A DNA stretch of 64,000 nt, taken from positions 37,434,732 to 37,498,731 of the forward strand of contig NC_026657.2 in NCBI RefSeq assembly GCF_000004075.3, written 5' to 3'. The notes beneath the pieces were generated by a model. It searched no databases and was not told the DNA's origin. It saw only the letters and a list, made by a program, of their open reading frames with translations. Both the position numbers and the translations under genes were made by a program. This stretch comes from Cucumis sativus (taxonomy: Eukaryota; Streptophyta; Magnoliopsida; Cucurbitales; Cucurbitaceae). Shown here one piece after another: positions 28,137 to 41,900 of the stretch; position 1 is the first letter of the stretch; each line of letters begins with the position of its first letter.

Positions 28137-28318
28137 ATGTTGAAAAACGATAATAAAATGAAAGAAAAGAAATATTAAATAAAGGAGAAAAGGTCCACAA
28201 AACCACTCCTCTTTAAGCTTCTTCTCATTACATATCTTGGATCCCTCTCCATTTCCTTTTAGCTATGTTTCTCTCTGTCTCAGAAAATTAAGAAACAGAG
28301 CAACTTCCATTTGTTTTC

Positions 28319-30326
28319 ATGGCACTCTTAACTAATTCCTTCCAAGATCACAAGAAACCCCTCTCCAATAAACGCCGCAAAAAACATCCAAACCCAACTC
28401 CCCCTCCTTCCTCCGCCCAATCCTCATGGGACCATATCAAGAACCTCATCACCTGCAAACAGGTACTCTCTCTCTCCCTCAATTTTATTTCATTTCACTC
28501 AATTTCTTTTTCCTCAACCATCTTCTTGATTTCCAGGTTGAGGTTTCTAGAGTTCAAGAGCCGGGGAAACGGTCGCCAGCCTACTCGAAGTTGGGATCTT
28601 CTTGTAGCTCTATATGTAGCTTTAGAGATGTGGTTCATGGCAATGCTAAAGTGGTCCATAGAGCCGATAACTCACCGGAAAGCAGCTCCGTCGGACAGGA
28701 AACTAGATTACTTACTAGGAAATCTGCAAACGGTTCTTCTTCTCGTTCTTTAACAGCGCCGACTCCGGCCAGAACTAAAAACGGTGGTTCGGGTTCTGCT
28801 TCGTACAATTCGTCGTCTTCTAGAGGAATACAATTACGAAAACTTTCTGGGTGTTATGAATGTCACACCATCGTCGATCCTAGCAGGTATATATTCTCTC
28901 ATTCTACTAATCATTTATTTATGCTTTTTTTAATCCTTTTTTTTCCCAATAATATTATGTGATTAAGTGATCCAATCAGTTCATATTGCTTAAAATAATT
29001 GGATTATATATGAAAAATTTGAAATTCAGGCTTCCAATTCCAAGGAGTTCTATATGTCCATGTCCTCAGTGTGGAGAGGTTTTCCCCAAGATTGAAAGCT
29101 TAGAGCTTCATCAATTAGTTCGCCACGCTGGTAAATTTTCCCTTTTCTTTTTACTTTTACCTCTTCTTTCACCACTATATATATTTTTTCCTTGCATGTT
29201 CCAAAAAAATGGTCCCTTTTTTTCCTTTTAATTGGTAAAGAATTTAGTAGTAAAAGAAGAGAAAAAATTTCTATTATTGAATCGGTCCCAAAATATTATG
29301 ATTTAATTTGTTTCCATCAAAATGAAGGAAGCACTTTATTGGTATAGTTGAAAGAAAAAAGAGTAATTTGATAATAGCATAAATCGCTTTCATGACCATG
29401 GGGACTCTGCCTTTACTGATACACCATTGCTCTCAAGGTTTCAATGCTCATTAACATTAACATTAATATTTACAGCTGTGTTTCTATGTTATGACGTGTC
29501 ATGGTTTTTTATTTTTACCATATTGTAAAAAAGAAAAAAGAAAAAAGAAAGAAAAATGGTGCAGGACCCGTTGACCCGACCGACAGAGAGATACGTCAAA
29601 ATTAAATCCATTAATTTTGTTTTTTTTTTATTTAATTTGATTATAGTATCGGAATTGGGTCCTGAGGATTCTGGTCGAAACATCGTGGAGATTATTTTCA
29701 AATCAAGCTGGCTAAAAAAGGACCGTCCAATTTGCAAGATCGAACGTATATTAAAGGTCCACAATACCCAACGCACAATCCAACGGTTTGAGGATTGTCG
29801 TGACGCAGTGAAGACACGTGCACTTGGTAGCACCAGAAAAAACCCGCGATGTGCGGCCGACGGTAATGAGTTACTGCGCTTCCACTGCAGCGCCTTGTTC
29901 TGCGACCTTGGCTCACGTGGCTCAACCGGCTTGTGTGGCTCGATTCCCGCCTGCGGTGTCTGCACTGTCATCCGTCATGGATTCCAGTCTAAACCCGGTG
30001 GCCCCCCTGGCGTACGCACCACCGCTAGTAGTGGCAGGGCCCACGATTCCTTCGACTGCGGCGACGGACGACGACGGGCGATGTTGGTGTGCCGTGTCAT
30101 CGCCGGCAGAGTCAAGCGGATCTCGGACGATGCTGCCGCCACTGGGACGACGACGACAACGGCTACGGAAGAGGAGAATGTGGTGTCGGCAGCGGCGGCG
30201 GCTGCCTCATACGACTCTGTTTCACGGCACTCCGGGATGTACTCGAATCTGGAGGAGTTGGTTATTTTCAATCCAAAGGCTATCCTTCCTTGTTTCGTTG
30301 TGATCTACGAAGCGCTCCAAACCTAA
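28319..30326 (+). CDS. C2H2 zinc-finger protein with PARP-like C-terminal domain
   Basis: Plant protein with one C2H2 finger and a long conserved C-terminal region. Exons 28319-28462, 28537-28886, 29030-29130 and 29647-30326 join in frame to 424 residues. The N-terminus is basic (KRRKKHPNP) and then Ser-rich. The finger is C176-x2-C179-x12-H192-x4-H197. From residue 199 (SELGPEDSGRNIVEIIF) the protein follows the conserved layout of this family, with a GNELLRFHC block at 271-279, GVRTTASSGRA at 320-330 and AMLVCRVIAGRV at 343-354. That order resembles the ADP-ribosyltransferase (PARP) fold, in which the first block supplies a conserved His. At 279 a Cys stands where I would expect Gly. Function is unknown; DNA or RNA binding through the finger is inference. 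Arabidopsis counterpart by memory: At1g75710. Confidence 0.9.
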
Positions 30327-33300
30327 TTAATTAACGACCTGGTTTTGAAGAAATATATGGTTGCCTTAATTTACTTGTCTTCCTCTTCCTTTTAACTTCT
30401 CTAGCTTCTTCTTTTACATTTTTCAATTATACTATTACCCTTTTTGTGGATGTTAAATGTGAGTAATAATAAGGATATCTAAACATTTAATGAGCTCAAA
30501 CAAATTTAGATAAGAAATTAAGTCACTCAGAAAAGAGAGAACTTAAAATATTTCTCTCTAATGTGGTTTAATTTTTACACTAAATTTTTTTGTCAACTCA
30601 TTGAGTCCAAGCTTATTGTTGACTACATTTAATATTTACTTATAGAAATAGTATAATTGTAAAATTCTAAAGCAAGAAGTTAATTTAAAACAATAGAGAC
30701 TTTGATTAAAAATTTAACCGTGTTATTCCATTGGGGTAGCTAACTTAACGTATGTAATGTACAAAGCTTTTGACATTATTGTATTGGTAATTGTCATAAT
30801 TGTTTTCCTTTTATCTATTTAGTCAAAAGTAAAAGCTTAGTTGAATTGTAATAGACTTGACATTTTCTTTAGAGATAACTATTTTTTTTCCCTCTGTTTT
30901 AAAGTGAATGAATGGCAGGCATGAGTACGTATGTATTATAATTATGTGAATGGGAGATTTTGTCTTTCGGCGAATTTAATTTATTATTAATTTTGGTAGA
31001 TAATGATTGAAAGTAATTTTATTTTATGGGTAAGTTATGATGGAGGAGGAAGAAGAAAAAGAAAAAGGGAAATGATGAGGGTGGAGGTGAGAGATTCTTG
31101 GGAAACATTTGAAGGAAGAAGAGTGGGGCCTTGGAAGTCTTAGGCTTAGCTTTTTTGACCCGAAATTTAGACAGCTATCCATGGTTTCATTTCACATATA
31201 TTATCAAAATAAGAAGCATATGCCAATGCCATGTTGAATTATTAAGCATTGGAAAATGATATATTCTATGACAAACATTATTTGATTTATTGACATTATA
31301 TGCCCACCTCTCTTGCCCTTTCATTTCTTATCAATTTTAGTTTTCAAGGACAGCATTGGCTATACCTACCTAACATAATTATATACCTAAATATTATTTC
31401 TCAATAAATACCTTTTTTATATTCAGAATGTGTACCTATCTACCCTACCATTATCTCATTTGGGAGTTAGAATTAGAAACTACTTTCAATCTGTAATAAC
31501 ATCTATTCATATTTTCATGCAAAAGTATGGAGATTTTTTATGTGGGGATCTATCAACAAACTCGGCGCTGTGAGTGTACCGCAATTAAGGATAGATGTCG
31601 AGTGTACCGTACTTAAGGATAGATGTGACATAAGTTATAGGAGACTATTCCTTTGAATAACAATGAATATAATAGGAGTAACTTGACCATGAGTTGAATC
31701 ATCTATAAACTATAGACCACTGTTTTAAAGGTCGTCGGTCAGTTATAGATGATTTTAAACTAAAAGACATAATAATAGTCGACATCTAACGAAAAACAAA
31801 ATTAAATAGCAAAGTTAGTAAGATATATAACATGATTTAGGTCAATAAAGTGGCTAGGCTTGGACCTTTTACTCAACCTTGACCTCGAGTTGATGTTGAG
31901 TCAAATGCATAATGGAGCAAGACTCATGCATAACTCGAGATCCAAGGGAACATCTTAGATCCTAAATAATGTAGATAAAAGAAGGTGTTGAACCTCGACT
32001 TTGATTCATGCTGACTCTAGAAAAATATCAAACAGATCGAGCATAACCCAACCTAATGAAGCAAAGAATAATTTGATCAATGCAACTGCAAAATCGACCA
32101 TAAGGGGAAGAGGTCAACAACACCTATAAATATATCATGATATAGCTCAAGTGGAAGTAAGTCTATCATGATACTCAAACTCCTTACTTGATACACAATT
32201 ACATTTTCCGACTTAAGCATCAAAATCTATATGACAAACATCACACCATTGTGTAGATTTTTTCATCTTGCATATTATGTTCTTCTCCAAACTATAAAGA
32301 TACCATTGTTGTCACGCAAAAATATTAGATAAATTTTCTTCCAACCAAAAACTTTAGGATAAAAAACTGTGTTTGAATGCCATGACAAGAAAAAAAATTA
32401 GTATTTAGAAAAATCAACACCATCATACAACTTCAGTTCGTTCAACTAATCAATCTAACTTGATTTGTTTCTATTCTTGCATGTCATTTCATTACATTAC
32501 ATGTGATCAATTCAATTAGGTTCCCACCAATCCAACATCTTTTAACAATTATTCAAAAAATATATTTTGTGATGACATGCAACTAAGATTTGCAAACCAA
32601 TGCTCTCATCCCAATAAAGGAAATGAGGATGAGATGCATGAATCTTTCTTTTTTTTTTTTAATTGTCATTTTTCCATTATTGATCCATTAAACTTAGAAG
32701 AAGAAACCTCCCAGCAATGTTTTTATTGAACTTTATTTTCTAAAAAAATAGACAAAATTAGAATGTATCATAATTAAAATTGAATCTGCCCCTGGGTTTT
32801 TGTTTCTCAGTTGTTATACGTTGATTTACCCTATTATCTCTTTTTGTACTTGAGTAATTCTAATTTAACCTCTTTGCATTTCGGCTTCCAATGGAAAAGG
32901 ATGACCTCAAAACAAAATAAATAAAGTTTCTTTGTTTTTTATGCCCACGTTTTGCCTTCTCTTTTGTTTTTTCTTCTTCTAATCATTTTAGGCTTTTTCT
33001 TCATCTCTAACGTGTATATACTCTTCAATGATGTTTTTTTACCAACTCTTTTTTTCAAGTACAAACATTGTGAGATGGATGATCGAACCTCCAATCTGTA
33101 GAATGGAAGCCATGTACATACTATCAAACCAAACTCACTTTAATAAAATGAAAGACAAATTACATGAACTGAATCAAAATTTTTAAAACTACATTGTTGT
33201 AGCTATGGAAGAAATATTGTTTGAAAGCAAAAAATATCATGTAGAACCAAAAGCTACAAGCATATTTTTTAGATCCATCTTATATATAAAGAGTAAGTAG

Positions 33301-35099
33301 ACTTACTTTGATACCATGTCAGATAGTATGAAGTTTCATTTTAAAATCAACTGAGAATGACAATCAATTGACATACGTAATTACTAATTACTCAAATTTG
33401 TTTCAAACATATGATTGGGAGAAAAGGAATTGATGGATATTAATTGAGTTGGGTACACTATTTTTTTTTTTTTGAAGTGAATGCTTCCAAGGCAAGCATC
33501 CTCTATTAACTATAATTTAATTTTGTACCACATCTGTTTCCCCACTACTACGTCAATGGGGTGTATTCAAATTCAATGCAAATTTAATTTCAATTTTCTT
33601 TTATGGAACTGCAAGTGTTGTTTGAATCATAACGGGTTGGATTATGAAAAATGGTGTAATGTTTCCATTATATTTTAGAAAAAACAATGAACCATCCAAA
33701 ATAAAGTAAATACCAAAATGTTCCTACTTTTTTTTTTTTTTAACTTATTTGATTTTATTATTTTACAATGGATCATTAATCAATCAACTTTGATTATAAA
33801 TCACTCATTTTACCATAATTGTAGTTAATAATTCAATTAATATTATTACTTCATTATTAAATAATTAACTTCTTTTTCCAAAACTTTGAATTGAATTTGT
33901 TTTTTGTCTATTAATCTATAAAAACTTATAGAGTTGCCACACTCCATTTTATAAATATAATTTATTTCTATAAAATCTAAGTGACATTTAATTTTTAAGC
34001 AATCTTAGTTTTACAGTTTTTATTTTCAGTCATTCTTCATTCTTACTCATCTATAAAATCTAAAACTAAACAACCTTTTAGGAATAAGCAACAACAATAA
34101 CTTTGATTCATTGAAAGATACGTGAAAGAAATGTTAATGGTTCTTAAAGATTGTGGAATGTTACAAATTATGATAAACTTTCTTTGCTTCTCATATTAAT
34201 TATATCAAATTTCTCAATCTTTACATCTATTAATATAATCTATTGCCTATTCAAACATTTATGAGAGATTTTGATCCAAATATATACAAACAAACACGAA
34301 GAAATTATGAAATTTAATTTCAAATTAACAAATTGTACCATTAATAAGACCCTAAATGAATTTAGTTCAATTGGAATAAATGTGTGTTAAGAACCAACAG
34401 ATTTACGATGAATTCACCACTTCATTGTACTTTAAAAGAATGGTATCATCAACTACTTTTTGTATAATTTTTTTTTCAATATAAATGTGAGAAGTTAGTT
34501 TCAATCAATCAAATATAACACGAGCATTGCACGTGGTAAGTCACTAGCAGCCACTATAGGCATTACGACTCGTTACATCTTTATATATATACACACACAC
34601 ATTCATCAACAATAAATTACAACAACTACTTATAAATTACACACCTTTAAACTTTGAATATTAATAATTAGATTTTTAAACTTCTACAATTAATGGAATT
34701 GAATCCTCAAATTCTCAAATTTCTATAATTGGTACAATTTATACAACTATGTAAATGAAAAACATGGTTTCCTAATTAATTTTTAAACAAACTAATTTTA
34801 TTAATAATTTCCAACGTTCTAACTTGTAAAATGAGAGTAACATCAATATATGTGTTGTGAGTATCCAAAATGTTTCACAATACATGTGGGTTTGGGCTCT
34901 GCCGGCCCATGTAATGGTACATGCTCCGTTCCTTGTTAATCACATGGACACATATCCCAATTAAAATAACATACAAACAAAAAAAATTCATAAAGACAAT
35001 TTTCTTTTTATAAATTTCAAAAAAAAAATTATTGGTTTGAATTTCCACGGGATGAGTATAGAATTCTTGCACATTTTCTTCATATATTATTACTTTTCA
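30327..35099. other. Gene-poor AT-rich region downstream of the C2H2 gene
   Basis: No exon recognised on either strand. It contains a 28 bp tandem pair at 31572-31626, then a moderately complex stretch to about 32350 that could be an old LTR but has no recognisable termini, then AT-rich DNA with homopolymer tracts. Confidence 0.5.
31572..31626 (+). repeat. 28 bp tandem pair
   Basis: GAGTGTACCG, two to three variable bases, then TTAAGGATAGATGT, occurs twice back to back (31572-31598 and 31600-31626). Confidence 0.8.
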
Positions 35100-35199
35100 T
35101 TCTTTATATTTACAACTTCTTTCTTATTCGCGATTTCTTCAACTTCTCTTCCGTAATTTCTTTCTTATTCATCATCTCTCATCTTCTTTTTCACTACAC

Positions 35200-35590
35200 G
35201 ATTGTGTACCAAAATCTAAATGATCAATCATCTATTCTATATAGACAAATATAGATCAATATCATTATCTATCTCAGATAAATAAGTGATATATCTAAAT
35301 GATCGTTTACCATGATCTAAATGATTGTGTACCAATATCTAAACAATCTTGGTACAAGTTCGTGTACCAAAAAATTATTTAGATTTGATACAAAATCATG
35401 TACCAAGATAGTTTAGATTTAGTAAAAGATCATGTATCAAAATCGTTTACCAATATCTAAATTATAATCAACCGTCTATCCCAAATAGACAGAAATAGAC
35501 CACTATCACTGTCTATCTCATATAGATAAGTGATAGATTTAAACGATCGTATACCAATATCTAAACGATCTTTAGACTGTTATACGCTCA
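35200..35590. repeat. Cluster of short degenerate repeats built on ATCTAAAYGATC/GTACCAA
   Basis: The motifs CTAAATGATC, GTACCAATATCTAAA, AATAGACAAATATAGATCA and TAGATAAGTGATA recur in varied order and in both orientations over about 390 bp. This looks like an expanded array of a short motif inside an old dispersed repeat. No coding potential was seen. Confidence 0.6.
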
Positions 35591-35859
35591 TTTAAATTAG
35601 AGGCCTTTTTGCTAGGGTGTGTGGTCGATTAATCGTGGAGTATTTTTGTTATTTCATGGTGTGAGTTTGTGGATTTTTTCCTCTTTCAAAATTGTTCTAT
35701 ATATACGACATAAATATTTTTGCATTTGGTTCTATTTTTGAAAAAAACCACAAAACATATTGTCAAGTGACAAATTATATAAGGTAATTATAATTGGTAG
35801 TAATTTTAAGAATAATGATTAAGTATATAGTAACATATTTTTAAAAATTGCAAATACAT

Positions 35860-36040
35860 ATAACAAAAATCTATCGGTGATAGACTTCTATTAATAATAG
35901 ACTCTCTCTTATAGTCTATCATTGACGGACCAATATTTGTAACATGATCTATTAGTGATAAACTTCCATCATTGATAGACTTTGATAAATTTTGCTATAA
36001 ATGTTAATAGTTTGAATCTAATTGCTATATTTGATCAACT
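35860..36040. repeat. Dispersed TATAGAC/TGATAGAC-type repeat, left of the copia relic
   Basis: CTATCGGTGATAGACTTCTA, CTATCATTGACGG and CATTGATAGACTTTGATAAA are variants of one short motif. A similar block occurs at 39180-39340 on the other side of the retroelement remnant, and weaker versions near 62160-62240. Confidence 0.55.
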
Positions 36041-36529
36041 ATCCTAATTGTATATTATACTAGTTGTGCTAACATTTTAACTCTAAACAAAAACTATTTT
36101 AATATTTTCTCCGTTAGCCATGTAAAAAAAACTGTGTTGTTTATTATGTACTTTCCAACTTGAAACTAGCTTATATCTTTTCCAACAAAAAAATGAAAAG
36201 AACTTTAGACTGACCTATTAACTAAGAAATAAAATGTTCTACTCTCATAACATACTCATATTTCAATTAGGTAGACATCTTCATGGCATCATCATCACAA
36301 TCTTACTCCATTAAAAGAAAAACGATCAAATCAGTATTTAGAAAACTTTGTAATACAAAAGAAAAAAAAGGAGAGTAAACAAAGGCATAGAGGGCGTAGA
36401 GGCAAGCTCCACAACAGAAGAAAGAGACAAATATAGATTACACAAATAATGTGATTGTTGAAATCGCTTCACTGGTACACTTTGTTAGAACAACAAAACC
36501 TGCAAAACAGAAGTAATAAAGAGATCTAA

Positions 36530-38905
36530 AACAATGTCCTCATTATTTGGCAAGAAAGAGGACGAGAGTTACCTTTAAATCATCTCAGTATTCAAGAAAG
36601 CCAAATGTACAAGAGTTGATACATTCTAATGTGTGTGGTCCAATGAAAACAAAGTCGCTAGGGAGTGCATCGTATTGTGTGACATTTACTAATGATCATT
36701 CAATGAAAATATGGGTTTACACCTTGAAGACTAAGGATCAAGTGTTGCAAGCGTTTAAATAGATTCACGTTTTTTGTTGAGAGAGAAACTGGTGAAAAGC
36801 TTATGTGCATTAGAACATATAATGGAGGTGAGTATTGTGGACCTTTTGATGAATATTGAAGAAATCATGGCATTCTACATCAAAAGACACCTCCTAAGAC
36901 CCCACAATTAAATGAAATAGTTGAAATATTGATCAGAACATTGGTTGCGAGGGTGGAATGCTTAATATCTGCGTCACAATTGCCACAATCATTTTGGGGG
37001 TGAAGCATTAAATACAGTTTTACATGTTTTGAGTCTCATACCAATGTGCTCCATTAGGATAAGAAGTTCCGAACAAAATATGGTTAGGTAAGAATATATC
37101 TTATAGTCACCTACATGTCTTTGGTTGTAAAATTTTGTTCACGTACCTAAAGATGAGAGATCAAAGCTTGATGCAAAAACTAAACCATGTGTGTTCCTTG
37201 CTTATGACGAAGATGAGTTTGGTTATAGATTATATGATCTAGTTAAGAAAAACTCATGTATTTGTTGAAGACAAAATAATAGCATACATTGAAAAAATAG
37301 GTGAACCAAAATCTAAGTCGTATAGTGATAATCTAATTGATTTGAGTTCAGCTTCTTTAACACAACCTTCTACATAGATAGAAAATGAGGTTCAAAATGA
37401 ACAGTTTTTTTAATATAGATGAGAGTTGTGTGTTGGTTGGGGCAGAGAATAGTGTTCAAGAATAGTTAGCTGAAATAGATGTTCCTACATATGTTTCACT
37501 CAGGAGACATGTCAGAGATCAACGCCCGTTAACAAGATACTCACATAATGAATATTTTCTATTGATTAACGGAGGAGAACCTGAGAGTTATGAAGAGGCT
37601 ATAGAGAATTTGCACAAAAGAGAGTGGAACAATGTAGCAAAAGATGAGATGAAGTCTTTACATGAAAACCACACTTTTGAGCTTGTTAAGGTTCCCAAAG
37701 AAAAAATTGCACTAAAAAAGAAGTGGGTTTACAAAATTAACCATGAAGAACATACCTCAAATCCATGTTACAATGCGAGATTGGTTGTCAAAGGGTTCAG
37801 TCAGAAGAAATGTATCAACTTTGATGAAATTTTAGCTTCATTTGTCAGGATGTCCTCCATACGTGTCATTCTGGGTTTGACAGCTAGTCTTGACTTAGAG
37901 GTTGAGGCATATGGATGTTAAGACTGCATTTCTTCATGAAAATTTAGATGAAGAAATCTATATGGAACAACCATAGGATTTTAAGCAAAAAGGCAAAGAG
38001 CATCTCATGTGTAAATTGAAGAAAAGTCTTTATGAGTTGAAACATCAACCGAGACAAGACAGTGGTACGAGAAATTTGAGTAAGTTATGGGGGAGCAAGT
38101 GTACAAAAAAAACTAATTCTGATCACTGTTTTTTTGTCCAGAAATTTTCTGATGATGATTTTGTTATATTATTACTCCATGCTGACTATATTTTAATTGT
38201 TGGTAGGAATGTTTCGAGAATTAATAGCTTGAAGAAACAATTGAGCAAATGTCGTGCCATGAAGGATTTGGAGCCAGCAAAGAAAGTTCTTGAAATTCAA
38301 ATAGTTCGAGACAAAGCATCCAAGAAGTTATACATGTCATAGGATCAATACATAGAGAAAGTACTTGAACGTTGCAAGATGAGTCAAGAAAAATCAGTTA
38401 GTTCTCCTTTACCTAGTCACTTCAAACTAAGCAGTAAACAAGGCCCTTCTACAGATAAAGAGAAGGAAGATATGAGTAAAATCATGTATGCTTCAACAGT
38501 TGGGAGCTTAACGTATGTCATGGTAAGTATTAGACCTGATACTGCTCATGTTGTTGGTGTTGTTAGTTGTTTTATGTCTAATTCAGGAAAACAACTTTGG
38601 GAGGCAGTTAAGTGCATCATGAGATATTTTACAGGTACTTCCAGTTTGAAGCTCATATTTGTGGATGGAAAGCCGTACTTGTTAGGTATACTGATTTAGA
38701 TATGGCAGAGGACTTAGACAACATAAAGTCTACCGCTGGATACTTGATGACATTTGCATGTGGTGCAGTGTCATGACAGTTAAGGTTGCAAAAATGTATT
38801 GCACTTTCTACAACTGAAGCAGAGTATATTGTAGTAGCAGAAGCATGTAAAGAGATGTTGTGGATGAAGCACTTTATACATGAGATTGGCTTCAAAATAT
38901 ATTGA
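36530..38905 (+). mobile_element. Decayed Ty1/copia retrotransposon (integrase, reverse transcriptase, RNase H remains)
   Basis: In plus-strand order: an integrase start (36547-36762, with the block HSNVCGPMKTKSLG), then broken integrase core to about 37010; reverse transcriptase remains in open segments 37562-37921 and 38007-38342; RNase H-type remains at 38379-38699 and, after frame changes, to about 38905 (ALSTTEAEY). This is the Ty1/copia domain order. At least five stops or frameshifts interrupt it, and the residues at the reverse transcriptase active-site block are not intact, so it is dead. The gag region and both LTRs were not found, so it is also truncated at each end. Confidence 0.85.
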
Positions 38906-41900
38906 GGAATTCATTGATACAGGCCATTAATACAATGAACAAAAAGATGATTCATTGATATATATGTTTCATTTTGAAATTTATATTCTAACTTGAAAGT
39001 GACAAACATTTTCATCACTCCATGTTCATTTATTGTAACATTTTTCATATGGCCCTTATGTATACATATATAAGATTTTTTTTTTTTAATTTTCATATAT
39101 ATTTATATGAGAACTTCTCGTATATAGAAAAATGTTAAATTGTTTATAAAAACAAGAAAAAAAAATATTATGAATAGTATATTTCTATCTGTTTCTATCA
39201 ATTTTTATTTTTGATAGACATCTTATCAGCCTTTATTAACGATAGACTTGTACCAATTTTTGTATATCACTAATAGACATTGATAAACCTGATCTATTAG
39301 CATTTATCAGTAACTTGTATCAATTTATACTAGGGGTCCCTTGCAAAAATAGCAAAAAAACTTAGAACTCATGTCACTATATTTTTTAAATTGCAAAAGC
39401 AACAAATTTTAAAAGTCGATAACCTTATATTACCATCTGATAGTTGTTCGATAACTCTATGATTACCATCTGATATCACTAATTTTGTCATATTCGCAAT
39501 ATGCAAAAAATATATGTCATGTGTTATTTTTTTCTAAATGTTTTTATCATTTGATGCAATTTTCTTTCTATTGTAAGAAATGACAAAAAATAAATTTGCT
39601 ATAACTTGTAAATAGTTTGGTCCATTTTTCTATGTTTAAAAGGACTCCTACAAATATAACAAAATAAGTTCAATAAATTAGACTCATATCACCTCCATTT
39701 TTTATTTACAAAATTGATAAAATTCAAGCCTTAACTAAATTTGAAAAATGCAAAATTACAAACCTTCCAAAAACAAAACCAAAAATGGTGTTTGTGAAAC
39801 AACTAGTTTTCATTATTAGATTAGTTTTTCACTGTATGGATACAAATATGATATGGAGATTTACAAACAAGAAGAAGAGAAAGTGGAAGAGGGAAGCATT
39901 CAAGGGAGATGACCAATAGAGAGAAGAATGTGTGGAAAGTTTGGGAACCATAAAAATTTAAAAGTAAAGAATATTTTACAATTTTTAGGAATTGAAATTT
40001 TCCATATTTGAAAATTTTTTAAAAATATGTGCCATAATTGCTAAGCACTATTCACATATCGTTACCCAACACAATTTTTTATTTAAAAAAAAAAAGCCTA
40101 AAATTTATATATTATTTTAATTTTCAGTATTATTGAAATAAAACTATTTCTAATTTTTTTAAAGAACCGATAATTTCTAACATTCTAATGTGCCCTTGCT
40201 AACACATAAGTATACAAATTTGATATTACAAAAGAAAAAAGAAAAAAGAAAAAAGAATCAATAGCCTAAACTTCTTTCTAGGAATTTATGAGCATCATAA
40301 GTTATGAATTCCCAAAGGCATGTGAGATCATCTACTAATTTTAGTTTTATATTAATTGATTTTGAAAATTGAAATGGCATACAGTATTATTAAGTTATTT
40401 ATGTAAATAAATATTTAAAATATATCTTCGAATGTGTTACGGAATTGAGCAACAGATGAGATTTAAAAAGAAAAATAGAGCTGAAGTTGTGATGTCATTA
40501 TTATGGAAAGATTTAAAAAATAAGAAAGGGAAGTACAAGACATAATTATAGCGTTTTACAGAAATGATTGTATGAAGTCCTAATTAAATAATTAATTAAA
40601 GAAAAATACTCATCTTATAATTTGTCATTTTACAAAAAGGGGTATTTTAGTACACAATAATTGGTTAAAAATGAGGGTCAATTATAGGGCATTTCAGTCC
40701 ATTGGACCACTTTGACCCTTCCCCACCCCTCTTACTCTTCTTCTCTATCATCATCACTCCTTTACTAATTAATAATTTACCTTCCCCCATCACTAATTTT
40801 ATACTAACTAAGTTCCTTTCTTCCTAATCTCTTCTAATTCTTTTTAATTAAAATCATAAATATCATTTTGGGGTCCACCAAAGGTTTTGAACATCAAAGC
40901 ATTGCACCCTAAAGCTAAAGCTGCCCTTTCTAATACTTGTTTTTATCAATAAATGGGCCACCAACCTCATCATTCTTACCATCTTTTATGCCTACTTAAA
41001 ACCTTTGGGGAATATTTCGTTTTTATAATCTTTACTTCACCATGCCAACATTCATCTTTTATATATATATACATATATGTTTACCAGATAATAAGAAGCA
41101 GAATCATGATATATAAGTGTTGATTTCAAATTTTGGTATTCTTTGACTGTGAATGTATGTTGCTTCATCTCAATGCCTTACACAAGGTTTAGAGATTTGG
41201 AGAGTAGATTGTTTGATGTGTTTTAGCGTCCCTTAAATGTCACGAGCTCTCTTGATTATACAAAATTGTATTTTGTGATGGCTATTAACTAATTAAATTC
41301 TCAAGTAATTAATAAAAATAGTTGCTAATTGTTGTGAATGGTTGGATTTAGTCCTCAAACATATACAAAACTATAAAACAACTTAGACATAATCTCTATT
41401 TTCTTATAATTAGTTTCTTTAAGCTCTATGGTCGTTCCAATTGTTTGACGTCCATACTTAGACATTATGGCTTCATGACATCTTATAGATCAATATTTGT
41501 ACTTAGACAAATAAATTTATAATTTTACAGGCTACCCTGTGGACCAGTCTCCATACTTAACCAAATAAGTATTTACTTTTTCACCAAGAACAACAAGTGT
41601 TGACAACAAAATCTAGCCAAAAAAAATCTCACCATAATCTATTAGTAATTAATATGCAACTGATCACATACCAGCAAAGCCTCTTCTCTAAGTTACAAAT
41701 TTTTCATCAGTGATATGAACAAAATTTCCAAGTAAAGAACATATTAAATAATATAAAGTCTGTTAGATATTGATGCCAATAGAAAACACATATAGAAGAA
41801 GTCAAGCACACTTTGATAATATTATTGTAACTTATACAATTTGGGGTATAAGTTAGTGTAAATTTGGAAGCAAATGAAGAGATCAACAGACTTTGTTATT

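Larger units (their letters stand above)
18810..28318. other. 9.5 kb gene-poor AT-rich region
   Basis: The first ~250 bases should be the HVA22-like 3' UTR. After that I found no exon with family resemblance on either strand, and open frames are short. Visible are a possible MITE (19468-19613), scattered copies of short AT-rich motifs, and trinucleotide runs at 24249-24265 and 28115-28136. The last few hundred bases hold the C2H2 gene promoter. Confidence 0.5.

Noticed and set aside
29489..29971. 160-codon minus-strand open frame
   Set aside because: Shadow of the GC-rich fourth exon of the C2H2 gene, which reads on the plus strand with clear conservation.
29818..30303. 161-codon plus-strand open frame
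   Set aside because: Overlaps the C2H2 fourth exon in another frame; composition artefact.
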